Under the pieces are notes generated by a model, which saw nothing but the letters and a program-made list of their open reading frames with translations, did no database searches and was not told where the DNA came from. Position numbers and translations under genes: made by a program. This document shows positions 1 through 6,825 of a stretch of 7,241 nucleotides of DNA, piece by piece. Origin of the DNA: CAYMLL01 sp964390645. GTDB lineage: Bacteria; Planctomycetota; UBA8108. Location of the stretch: assembly GCA_964390645.1 (NCBI GenBank), contig CAYMLL010000343.1:1-7241 (forward strand), read 5' to 3'. The stretch's first letter is position 1. Each line of letters starts with the position of its first letter.

Positions 1-190
1 GCGCGCCGGGGGAAGGGCACCGTCAGCCGCTTGCTCTCAATCGAGGGGATCGACTCCGGCGATTCGGTTGGCCGTCGCGCACGGCTCCGAGGACCGCTCG
101 AGCACCGCTACCGAGGAGCCGGGCGAGCTTCTTGACCCGTCGCGGACTTCACTTCGTGCTGCACCGCGGGGGTCGACGAAGGGCCGGCTG
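1..190. other. Upstream flank, no gene identified
   Basis: No convincing gene is visible here. On the plus strand the frame beginning at base 1 stays open for 44 codons to a TGA at 133-135, and its first 20 codons nearly all end in G or C. It could therefore be the last part of an upstream gene that starts outside the window, but I recognise nothing in the peptide. The other plus frames are also open for a while, as expected in GC-rich DNA, so this is weak evidence. No terminator hairpin with a T tract is seen before the promoter at 191. Confidence 0.3.
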
Positions 191-218
191 TTGACTCCCG
201 GGAGAGTACAGCTAGAAT
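191..218 (+). promoter_or_regulatory. Sigma-70-type promoter for the fdn operon
   Basis: TTGACT at 191-196 (5 of 6 bases match the -35 consensus) and TAGAAT at 213-218 (5 of 6 match the -10 consensus) are separated by 16 bp. Two near-consensus boxes are unusual in DNA this GC-rich. Transcription would start near 225, leaving a leader of about 25-30 bases before fdnG. A perfect 10-base palindrome, ctcccgggag, lies at 195-204 across the end of the -35 box and the spacer. It could be an operator, but no known regulator site is recognised. Confidence 0.6.
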
Positions 219-249
219 CGACCCGTCGGATCTACACCAGGGTGCCGAG

Positions 250-3200
250 GTGGAGATGGCGAGGGGATCGGACACCGGAAGCACGGGGACTCTCTCACGG
301 CGCGGCTTCCTTCGCATCGGTGCGGGGGCCGCGCTCGCGACCACGTTCGGCTTCGACCTCGAGCTCGCCGCGAAGGACGCGAGCGGCCTGAAGATCTCGC
401 GCACGACCCAGACGCGCAGTGTCTGTCCGTACTGCGCGGTGGGATGCAGCGTCGTGATCCACACGCTCGGCGATCGGTCGCGGAACACGAAGAAGACCGT
501 GGTCCACGTCGAGGGCGATCCCGACAGCCCGATCAATCGCGGCACCTTGTGTCCGAAGGGCATCTCGCTGAAGCAGTTCATCGTCAACGACCGTCGCTTG
601 ACGACGCCGCTCCATCGCGAGCCCGGCGCTCGCGAGTGGAAGGAGATCTCGTGGGCGAAGGCCATCGCCCGCATGGCGGAGCTGATCAAGGCGACGCGAG
701 ACATCGGCTTCGAGGAGAGCGACTCCGAAGGCCGCGTCGTCAACCGTGTGAAGAACATCGCGCTGATCGGAGGCTGCACCGACACGAACGAGGTCAACTT
801 CCTCCTCGGCAAGATGCGCTTCGGTCTCGGCATCCAGGCTTACGAGAACCAGGCGCGCTTGTGACACGGACCGACGGTGGCCAGTCTGGCCGCCACCTTC
901 GGTCGCGGCGCGATGACCAATGGCTGGACCGACGTCGCGAACTGCGATGTCGTCCTCGTGATGGGCGGCAACCCGGCGGAAAACCACCCTGTCGGGTTTC
1001 GCTTCGTCTTCGAGGCCAAGCGGGCGCGCAAGGCGAAGCTCGTCTGCATCGACCCGCGCTTCAATCGCACGGCTGCGGTCTCGGATTGCTACGTGCCGAT
1101 TCGCGCGGGCTCGGACATCGCGTACCTCGGCGGGCTCGTGCGCTACGCGATCGACAAGGGGCTCTACCACGAGGAGTACGTTCGTCTTCACACCAACGCG
1201 CCGTTCATCGTCGCGGAAGGCTTCGATTTCGACCCCGCCCGGGGGCTCTTCAGCGGCTGGGACGAGGACAGCAAGACGTACGACAAGTCGAGCTGGCGCT
1301 ACGAGCTCGATGAGCACGGCCATGCGCGTGTCGATTCGACGCTTCAGCATCCGCGTTGCGTGTTTCAGCTCCTCAAGAGTCACTTCGATCGGTACACGCC
1401 GGACGTTGTCTCGAAGGTCTGTGGTTCGTCCGAGAAGGACTTTCTCGAGTCGGCGGAGATCATCTGTTCGACGGGTCGCGGCGACCGACGTGGCACGATC
1501 CTCTACGCGCTCGGGTGGACGCAGCACAGCCATTCCGTGCAGCTGATTCACTGCGCGGCGATGCTGCAGCTGCTGCTCGGCAACATCGGCGTGCCCGGTG
1601 GCGGCATCAACGCCCAGCGCGGTCACTCGAACATCCAGGGCGCGACGGATCTCGGCGCGTGGGACAAGCTCCCCGGGTACCTCGACGTTCCGAGGGCCGA
1701 GCACACGTCGCTCGAGACCTACGTTCGCGAGACGACTCCGAAGCCGCTGCGGCCAAACTCGATGAACTACTGGTCGGGCACCGCGCGGTTCATGGTGAGC
1801 CTGCTCAAGTCGTACTACGGAAAGAACGCGACCGTGGACAACGACTTCGGCTATCACAACCTGCCGAAGATCGGACCCGGTGAGGATCACAGCTGGGGCG
1901 TCGTCTTCGACAAGATGTACCGCGGGGCCGAGGATGGCGACGCTGAGAGCGGGGGCGGCGTGAAGGGGCTGATCTCCTTCGGCATGAACCCGGTGGCGAA
2001 CGGTCCGAACTCGAAGAAGATGCTCGGCGCGCTGGCGAAGCTCGACTGGCTGATCGTCTCCGAGTGCTTCGAGACCGAGACCGCGTCGTTCTGGAAGGCG
2101 CGAGACGCCGCCGGCGAGTACTACCCGGAAGCTCCCGACGCCGGGGACATCGGCACCGAGGTCTTTCTTCTGCCGGCCGGCTGCTTCGCGGAGAAGGACG
2201 GCGCATTCGTCAACTCCTCGCGCTGGCTGCAGTGGAAGGAGGCGGCGCTCGATCCTCCGGGGAATGCGAAGCGCGATCAGGACATCATCGCCGAGCTCTT
2301 TCTCGAACTGCGTCGGCGATATCGTGCCGAGGGAGGCAAGGGCGCGAAGCCGCTGCTCGACGTCGCATGGGACTACGCGAATCCTCGTTCGCCGAGCCTC
2401 GTCGAGGTCGCGAAGGAGATCAACGGGCGGGACGTCGCGAGCGGGCGTCAAGTGTCCAGCTTCGCCGAGCTGCGAGATGACGGCTCGACCCTCTGCGGCA
2501 ACTGGCTCTACTCGGGCTCCTTTACCGAGGAGGGCAACCAGATGTCACGGCGTGGACAGGAGGATCCGTCCGGGCTCGGCTTCTATCACGGCTGGGCGTG
2601 GAACTGGCCCCTCAATCGGCGGGTGCTCTACAACCGAGCGTCGGCCGATGCCGACGGCAAGCCGTGGGACCCGCTGCGCGCCGGTATCGAGTGGGACGGC
2701 GGTCGCTGGAGAGGCGACGTGCCGGACTACAAGGCGTCCGGGCGGCCCGACGAGTTCGGTGCGTTCATCATGTTGAGCGAGGGTGTCGCGAAGCTCTTCG
2801 CGCCCGATTTCGTCGAGGGCCCCTTTCCCGAGCACTACGAGCCCGTCGAGTCGCCGGTCGCGAACCCGATGCACCCGGAGGTCAGCAGCAACCCCGCGGC
2901 GAAGATCCTCGCGAGCGACCTCGACTCTCTCGGCTCGCGGGAGGACTATCCCCACGTCGGCATCACGTACCGACTGACCGAGCACTTCCACTTCTGGACG
3001 AAGCACGTGAGCTCGAGCTCGGGGCTACAGTCGACGTTCTTCGTCGAGTTGCCGCGCGAGCTGGCGAAGGAGAAAGGGATCGAGAGCGGGAACATGGTGC
3101 GAGTCAGCTCCGCCCGCGGACAGGTCGAAGGTCGAGCTCTCGTGACAGCACGTCTTCGTCCGCTCCGGGTCGCCGGCGAAACGGTGTATCAGGTCGGCAT

Positions 3201-3333
3201 GCCGATCCACTGGGGCTTCCTCGGACGCGTCGTCGGGCCGCTCGTGAACAACCTCAGCGCGTCGGTGCTCGATCCGAACTCCGGAACCCCGGAGTACAAG
3301 GGCTTCCTCGTCAACGTCGAGAAGGTGGTGTGA
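250..3333 (+). CDS. fdnG: Formate dehydrogenase-N type, catalytic (alpha) subunit, selenocysteine-containing
   Basis: This subunit oxidises formate to CO2 at a bis-molybdopterin guanine dinucleotide Mo (or W) centre in the periplasm. The 1027 residues (E. coli FdnG has about 1015) are read through an in-frame TGA at 862-864 as selenocysteine 205. The surrounding NQARL-U-HGPTVASL matches the family active site, with the conserved His next to Sec. A twin-arginine signal is seen at residues 16-35 (SRRGFLR then a hydrophobic stretch). Cys59, 62, 66 and 101 form the N-terminal [4Fe-4S] site. Family blocks continue without a break to the C-terminus: ALGWTQHS, RGHSNIQGATDLG, SFGMNPVANGPN, LNRRVLYNRASAD, EGPFPEHYEP, YRLTEHFHFWTKH and FLVNVEKV. 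The start is GTG 250 (AGGG seven bases upstream) or ATG 256 (GAGG five bases upstream); both keep the Tat signal. The 4-bp gap to fdnH points to one transcript. FDH-O is a close relative and cannot be excluded by sequence. Confidence 0.96.
862..904 (+). promoter_or_regulatory. Selenocysteine UGA codon and bacterial SECIS element inside fdnG
   Basis: The UGA at 862-864 is followed by a two-part RNA hairpin. The lower stem pairs 869-874 (gaccga) with 899-904 (tcggtc), six Watson-Crick pairs. The upper stem pairs 876-882 (ggtggcc) with 888-894 (ggccgcc), seven pairs of which one is G-U. The apical loop at 883-887 is AGUCU. The upper stem begins 11 bases after the UGA. A short coding hairpin directly after UGA with a G/U-bearing loop is the form bound by the elongation factor SelB with Sec-tRNA in bacteria. 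The Sec machinery itself is not in this window. Confidence 0.9.
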
Positions 3334-3337
3334 CCGG

Positions 3338-4191
3338 ATGGGCAAACCGATCACCGTCGCCAAGCTGATCGACACCTCGACCTGCATCGGCTGCAAGGCC
3401 TGCGAGGCCGCGTGCCAGGAGTGGAACGACCACGGGTTCGGGCTCAGCGACTTCGACGGAACGTACCAGACGCGTCCCGACCTCTCGCACGACTTCTGGA
3501 ACGTGATCCAGTTCAACGAGCTCGAGCGCGACGACGGCCTCGTCTGGAACATGGCGAAGTACCAGTGCATGCACTGCGTCGACCCGGGCTGCATGCGATC
3601 CTGTCCTGCGCCGGGCGCCATCGTCGTGCTCGAGAACGGTACCGTCGACTTTCAGGACGAGAACTGCATCGGCTGCGGCTACTGCATGGCCGGCTGCCCC
3701 TTCGACGTACCGCGTCGGCATCCCGATTCGCAGAAGGTCTACAAGTGTACGCTGTGCTCCGACCGCACCGCCGAGGGGCTGGCTCCGGCGTGCGTCACCG
3801 TGTGTCCGACGAGCTGTCTGACCTTCGGGCGGCGTGAGGATCTGCTCGCCACCGCCGAGGCGCGCGCCGAGNNNNNNNNNNGGGGGGTGCGCTCGCGCGG
3901 CCCCCCGCCGGGCGGGGGCCCGAGGAGCTGCGGGATGACGGTCACGAGCGCGCCGGGGTCTACAACCCCGCGGGGGTCGGTGGCACGAACGTCCTCTACG
4001 TTCTCGCACGAGGCGATCGCCCCGAGGACTACGGCCTGCCGCGAGACCCGAGTGTCCACTGGGCCGTTCGTTTCTGGAAGGGGCCGGTCAAGTGGCTCGG
4101 AAGCCTGCTTCTGGCAACGAGCGTCCTGGGCGCGATGGTCCACTACCTGAGATACGGACCGAAGGAGTCGGGCGGTGACGACGACGAGTAG
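3338..4191 (+). CDS. fdnH: Formate dehydrogenase-N type, iron-sulfur (beta) subunit, interrupted by assembly gap
   Basis: This is the electron-transfer subunit that links the catalytic subunit to the cytochrome b. Before the gap there are 16 cysteines in four cluster motifs: C16/19/22/26, C77/80/85/89, C110/113/116/120 and C137/140/152/156, enough for four [4Fe-4S] clusters. After the gap the frame ending at TAG 4189-4191 reads ERAGVYNPAGVGGTNVLYVL, then a single hydrophobic helix (WLGSLLLATSVLGAMVHYL) and an acidic tail, as in the membrane-anchored FdnH family. The two halves are in different frames only because of the Ns and doubtful bases at 3872-3924. Joining base 3871 to 3925 gives a continuous 266-residue protein (E. 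coli FdnH has 294; the N-terminus here is about 20 residues shorter). ATG 3338 follows the fdnG stop by 4 bp, with an aaggtgg ribosome site inside the end of fdnG. An annotation tool would probably report two fragments. Confidence 0.93.
3872..3924. other. Scaffold gap (10 N) plus low-complexity contig end
   Basis: Ten Ns (3872-3881) are followed by about 40 bases of G and C runs (3882-3924). This stretch contains a foldback of six G (3882-3887) with six C (3901-3906) and a second GC inverted repeat near 3903-3917. It encodes nothing like FdnH. The contig end before the gap finishes in ccgag, and the sequence regains family similarity at cgaggagctg (3921-3930), so both sides carry the same few bases. 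The inserted segment is most likely an assembly or sequencing artefact. Confidence 0.85.
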
Positions 4192-4798
4192 CGAGAGAAT
4201 CACGCGCTACAGCTTCTACGAGCGCATCGTCCACTGGCTCGCGGCACTGACCTTCGTCTACTCCGCGCTCACGGGACTGGCGCTGTGGTCGCCAAAGCTC
4301 TTCTGGCTCGCGTCGGTCTTCGGCGGTGGCGAGGTCGTTCGTGGCTGGCACCCGTGGGTGGGCGTGGTCTTCACGGTCTTTCTTGGCCTGATGTTTCTTG
4401 CCTGGGCGCGGCAGATGAGGCTCGATGCCGGCGACCGCGAGTGGCTGCGTGGCGCGCATCGCTACGCACGTAACGACGAGGACGGCTTGTCCGAGGCGGG
4501 AAAGTTCAACGCTGGTCAGAAGATGCTCTTCTGGCTGCAAGCGCTCAGCACGCTGGCGCTCTTCGCAACCGGGATCGTTCTGTGGTTTCCGGAGTCGATG
4601 AGCGTCGGCCTGCGGCTTGCGTCGGTGGTGGCGCATTCGCTCACCGCGGTCCTGTCGATCGCGCTGATCATCCTCCACGTCTACATGGCCACGGCCGCTG
4701 TACCGGGGTCGCTCCGGGCGATGCTGCGAGGTCGGGTTTCGCCGCAGTGGGCGAAGCGCCACCACCCGAAGTGGCATCGCGAGGTCTCGCGGCGGTGA
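4175..4798 (+). CDS. fdnI: Formate dehydrogenase-N type, cytochrome b (gamma) subunit
   Basis: This is an integral membrane di-heme cytochrome b that takes electrons from the beta subunit and reduces quinone. The 207 residues (E. coli FdnI has 217) contain four hydrophobic segments at about 19-38, 58-77, 116-137 and 147-172. Histidines 20 (RIVHW), 59 (GWHPW), 154 (VVAHS) and 168 (ILHVYMA) sit where the family places heme b ligands. The blocks GKFNAGQKMLFW and SPQWAKRHHPKWHRE are family signatures. The start is GTG 4175, preceded by AAGGAG at 4162-4167 with a 7-base spacing, and it overlaps the end of fdnH by 17 bases, which suggests translational coupling. The C-terminal basic segment is expected on the cytoplasmic side. 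Confidence 0.95.
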   Translation: MTTTSSERITRYSFYERIVHWLAALTFVYSALTGLALWSPKLFWLASVFGGGEVVRGWHPWVGVVFTVFLGLMFLAWARQMRLDAGDREWLRGAHRYARNDEDGLSEAGKFNAGQKMLFWLQALSTLALFATGIVLWFPESMSVGLRLASVVAHSLTAVLSIALIILHVYMATAAVPGSLRAMLRGRVSPQWAKRHHPKWHREVSRR

Positions 4799-5535
4799 GC
4801 GACGCGACGGTCGCGCGTGCGCAAGCGCTGAAGCAGCGATTTCCGGCCTCCGCCGGGGTGCTCGACTTCTGCGCTCTCGTCGCGGTTTTCCGTCAGACGA
4901 TCGTCGGTGAGGCGATCGAGAGCCGCGACGCGCTTGTGGAGTTCCGATCGGATCTCGTCGCTCTCGTGAACTCGACGGCGCCCGACGTGTTGCGGCGGGA
5001 GGCTGAGAACTACGACGATGACGCGTGCCGGCGTACCATCGAGGCCTACTGGCATCGCGAAGATACGGAGTCGCCCTGCAGCGTCTTCGCGCGCATTCTC
5101 CTCGGCGCATGGGTCCGATCGTCGGCTTTCGATCCGCACGTCGACGACGAGCCTTCTTCTTCGAACGGCGACCCATCGATGCGCTGCCTCCGCTGTCGCC
5201 ATGCTCCGGGCGCCGCGGTTCTTCGTCCCCAGGGAGATGGGCAGGCTCTCTCGCTCGTCTGCTCGCTGTGTGAGGTGGAGTGGCCGTCGACGAGAGGTCG
5301 CTGTCCTGCATGCGGGGCGAATGACGACGACGCGGTCGTGGTTTTTTGGGGGGGGGCAAATACGCACGTCAAGCTGCAGGCCTGCGAGCGCTGTCGACGT
5401 TACCTGCACACGATCGATCTCGCGATGGAACCGAGCGCGTTGCCGCTCGTCGACGAGCTGGTCGCGTTGCCGCTCGACATCTGGGCGGCCGAAGCGAGCT
5501 ACCGGAAGCTGCAGGTCAACCTCGCCGGGATCTAG
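4795..5535 (+). CDS. fdhE: Formate dehydrogenase accessory protein FdhE
   Basis: FdhE is a cytoplasmic rubredoxin-like iron-binding protein needed for active respiratory formate dehydrogenase; it is thought to act on the catalytic subunit before Tat export. The 246 residues contain four CxxC motifs at 131-134 (CLRC), 156-159 (CSLC), 170-173 (CPAC) and 197-200 (CERC). The family end follows: RRYLHTIDL, then VDELVALPLDIWAAEASYRKLQVNL. The start GTG 4795-4797 overlaps the fdnI stop TGA 4796-4798, with GAGG at 4781-4784 as a weak ribosome site, so translation is probably coupled to fdnI. The same frame is open upstream to 4582, but that part lies inside fdnI and is not FdhE-like. Between the third and fourth CxxC motifs is a run of six T and nine G (5342-5356) where the protein is shorter than E. 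coli FdhE; an indel there is possible. The N-terminal half is less conserved. Confidence 0.92.
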   Translation: MSDATVARAQALKQRFPASAGVLDFCALVAVFRQTIVGEAIESRDALVEFRSDLVALVNSTAPDVLRREAENYDDDACRRTIEAYWHREDTESPCSVFARILLGAWVRSSAFDPHVDDEPSSSNGDPSMRCLRCRHAPGAAVLRPQGDGQALSLVCSLCEVEWPSTRGRCPACGANDDDAVVVFWGGANTHVKLQACERCRRYLHTIDLAMEPSALPLVDELVALPLDIWAAEASYRKLQVNLAGI

Positions 5536-5651
5536 CCTGCACTCGCCATCGGAGACCGGATCGCGAGGCACGAACGTCCTCTCCTTCCGACGGATGGCTC
5601 TGGCAACGGAACCAGGCATCTTGCCGGGCGGTTCACCACAATCCGCGGAAC

Positions 5652-6596
5652 TTCTCGGACGGAGTGCTGTCAACGCGGGACCGTACGGGAGTCGACGGTC
5701 TCGTGGCAGGCCTGGCGTCCGAGCGGCGATCCGTGATACGGCCACCGTGTCGAGAAGTTCGATCGTTTCGTCGGCGCATGTTCTTCGCTCGGCTCTCGAG
5801 TCGACCATCGCCCCGGTGCTCGTCCCGTTATTGGACATGCGGGTCACGTCTCCCGTCGGTTCGTCGGCAGCCGAGGTCGACGAACCTCGCTTCTCGCCGA
5901 TTCCAGCCTTGTCTCCGGAGTCCTGTCTCCGGAGCCGACGCGAGTCTTGTCCGGACTCCGCCCGAAAAACGTGGAGTGGGGAGGACGGTTTGGTGCTCCT
6001 CGACGTGGAAGGTGACAGAGATCGGGGAGCGTGTCGGCGCTGTCGGCCGGGTTCAGGTGGATCGACCCGTGCTTCAGCGCTCGCCTCGGTCTCCATGATC
6101 AACTTCGAGCAGAAGGCGTCGGTGATGTTCTGCGGGTAGCCGCGGTGCCCGTCCGTCCAGCCGTGTTCTCGAACAGAGGGTAGGCGCTGCGACAGCTGCT
6201 TCGGCTCACCACGGTGGAAGGCCCCAGGAGTGACGTGGAATGTACGGGAGACCCGGACAAGGCCGTCCTGCCCACGGGGGACGGCGCGAGTCTCGTCCGC
6301 CTGCATCCTGCGGAACTCGAGCCCGGCGATGGTTACGTCGTTGTACGGCCGGACGCACTTCTCGGCCTGGTCCAGTCAGCGGTCGGCCTTCCTCGAGCGA
6401 GCCTGTTTCACCCCGCCCCTTCACCGGGGCGATACCGGACTTGCTGACCTCGTCTCCGCTGATTCCGACGGTCAAGCCACGCCCTGGTAGTGCATTACGT
6501 GGGACTTGAGACCGGCTGACAGGGCAAGTCGCACCGAAAGACCGCCAAGAACTGAACAAGAGCTGTCCGAGAATCAAACAAACTACCGTCCGAGAA
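5652..6596. repeat. 11-bp perfect inverted repeat pair, 5652-5662 and 6586-6596
   Basis: TTCTCGGACGG at 5652-5662 is the exact reverse complement of CCGTCCGAGAA at 6586-6596. The two copies bracket about 920 bp that include the possible gene remnant. They could be the ends of a degraded insertion element, but 11 bases is near what chance allows in GC-skewed DNA of this length, no target-site duplication is seen, and similarity does not extend clearly past the 11 bases. Confidence 0.25.
6018..6375 (-). pseudogene. Possible decayed, frameshifted gene remnant of unknown family
   Basis: Read on the minus strand from 6375 to 6085, the open frame (beginning LDQAEKCVRPYNDV, passing through GWTDGHRGYPQNITDAF and ending LIMETE) has G+C of very roughly 67%, 50% and 82% at codon positions 1, 2 and 3, counted by eye. 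That is the usual pattern of real coding DNA in a high-GC genome. Past about 6085 the pattern fades in this frame but appears in the next: 6077 to 6018 reads LKHGSIHLNPADSADTLPDL with nearly every codon ending in G or C. A frameshift at about 6078-6085 would join them. An in-frame TGA at 6376-6378 lies directly upstream, and no start codon is obvious before the ATG at 6306-6304. I recognise no family; a transposase or other mobile-element remnant is possible but unproven. Confidence 0.25.
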
Positions 6597-6598
6597 TC
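6565..6598. repeat. Two direct copies of gtccgagaatc, 23-bp period
   Basis: The 11-mer gtccgagaatc occurs at 6565-6575 and again at 6588-6598, just before the AT-rich island. A two-helical-turn spacing could suit a dimeric or repeated protein-binding site. The second copy overlaps the inverted repeat at 6586-6596. No known binding motif is recognised. Confidence 0.5.
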
Positions 6599-6599
6599 G

Positions 6600-6760
6600 A
6601 TCACTACTCCCGTTGCGGTCCGTTTCTCGCAAACAATAAACCGGATAAAGATAACTGGAAAAACTAATTAAAGTATATAAATCAAGCGAATTAAGACTTA
6701 GAATACAATTAATCAAACAGACGGAGTGTTGTTTGCTATGAGGAGCTCGAATCGATCGCA
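6600..6760. other. AT-rich island upstream of the pilin gene
   Basis: The composition drops sharply from about 65% G+C to mostly A and T, especially at 6630-6720, with many aatta-type words and no open frame worth naming. Local AT richness just upstream of a gene is typical of a bent promoter region with activator sites, and can also mark horizontally acquired or integration-prone DNA. TATAAA (6676-6681), TAGAAT (6699-6704) and TACAAT (6704-6709) resemble -10 boxes, but none has a convincing -35 box 16-18 bp upstream. Confidence 0.6.
6722..6737 (+). promoter_or_regulatory. Candidate sigma-54 (-24/-12) promoter for the pilin gene
   Basis: The site reads CGGAGTG, four bases, TTGCT. The invariant GG (6723-6724) and GC (6735-6736) have exactly 10 bases between them, and the TTGCT half is perfect. 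The -24 half matches poorly beyond GG and the last G: 8 of the 12 informative bases of TGGCACG-N4-TTGCW fit overall. Transcription would start near 6748, giving a leader of about 78 bases. Sigma-54 control of major pilin genes is known in Pseudomonas, Myxococcus and Geobacter, which makes the candidate plausible. Confidence 0.4.
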
Positions 6761-6825
6761 GTTTCTTCATGACCTTGAGAGTTTGCCTCGTTCCTCACAA
6801 CAGCGGACAGGAGTTAAGTGTCGTC

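Larger units (their letters stand above)
5536..6600. other. About 1.1 kb without a recognised gene
   Basis: No known protein family, tRNA or rRNA is recognised on either strand. Long open frames exist (minus strand from 6306 into fdhE; plus strand to 6139), but their predicted proteins are rich in Arg, Ser and Pro and overlap the real fdhE gene, as expected from GC-rich shadow frames. The stretch 6018-6375 on the minus strand is the exception and is listed separately. Repeats seen are the inverted pair 5652-5662/6586-6596, a gtctccggag direct repeat at 5911-5920 and 5925-5934, and a cggagtcc/ggactccg inverted pair at 5916-5923 and 5953-5960. No terminator hairpin with a T tract is seen after fdhE. 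Confidence 0.5.

Noticed and set aside
295..2451. Long open frame on the minus strand opposite fdnG
   Set aside because: It is antisense to a strongly conserved gene, and its Arg/Val/Leu/Asp-rich peptide matches no family; it is a shadow caused by high GC.
877..3333. A separate gene starting at GTG 877 after the TGA
   Set aside because: It lacks the Tat signal and the N-terminal [4Fe-4S] site, begins within the SECIS, and is in the same frame as the upstream part; the two halves form one selenoprotein.
4088..5359. Long open frame on the minus strand opposite fdnI/fdhE
   Set aside because: Arg/Pro/Ser-rich low-complexity protein opposite two well-supported genes; a shadow frame.
5911..5960. 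Short direct and inverted repeats around ctccggag as a structured RNA or terminator
   Set aside because: The stems are 5-8 bp with no T tract, and repeats of this size are expected by chance in GC-rich DNA.
5018..6139. Plus-strand open frame overlapping fdhE and running past it
   Set aside because: Within fdhE it is out of frame with the conserved CxxC protein; beyond 5535 the peptide is Arg/Ser-rich with no recognisable motif.
4681..6306. 541-residue minus-strand open frame taken as one whole gene
   Set aside because: More than half of it is antisense to fdhE and reads as low-complexity sequence; only the part upstream of about 6085 has coding character, and that is listed separately.
6313..6357. 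TIAGLEFRRMQ compared with the C-terminus of IS6-family transposases
   Set aside because: The resemblance covers only a few residues, and no DDE catalytic motifs are seen around it.
6414..6431. GC hairpin cgcccc / ggggcg as a transcription terminator
   Set aside because: The stem is only 6 bp, no T tract follows, and it lies nearly 900 bases after fdhE.
6680..6693. Possible IHF site (AATCAA ... TTA) in the AT-rich island
   Set aside because: The spacing is five bases rather than the four of the consensus WATCAA-N4-TTR, and such words are common in AT-rich DNA.
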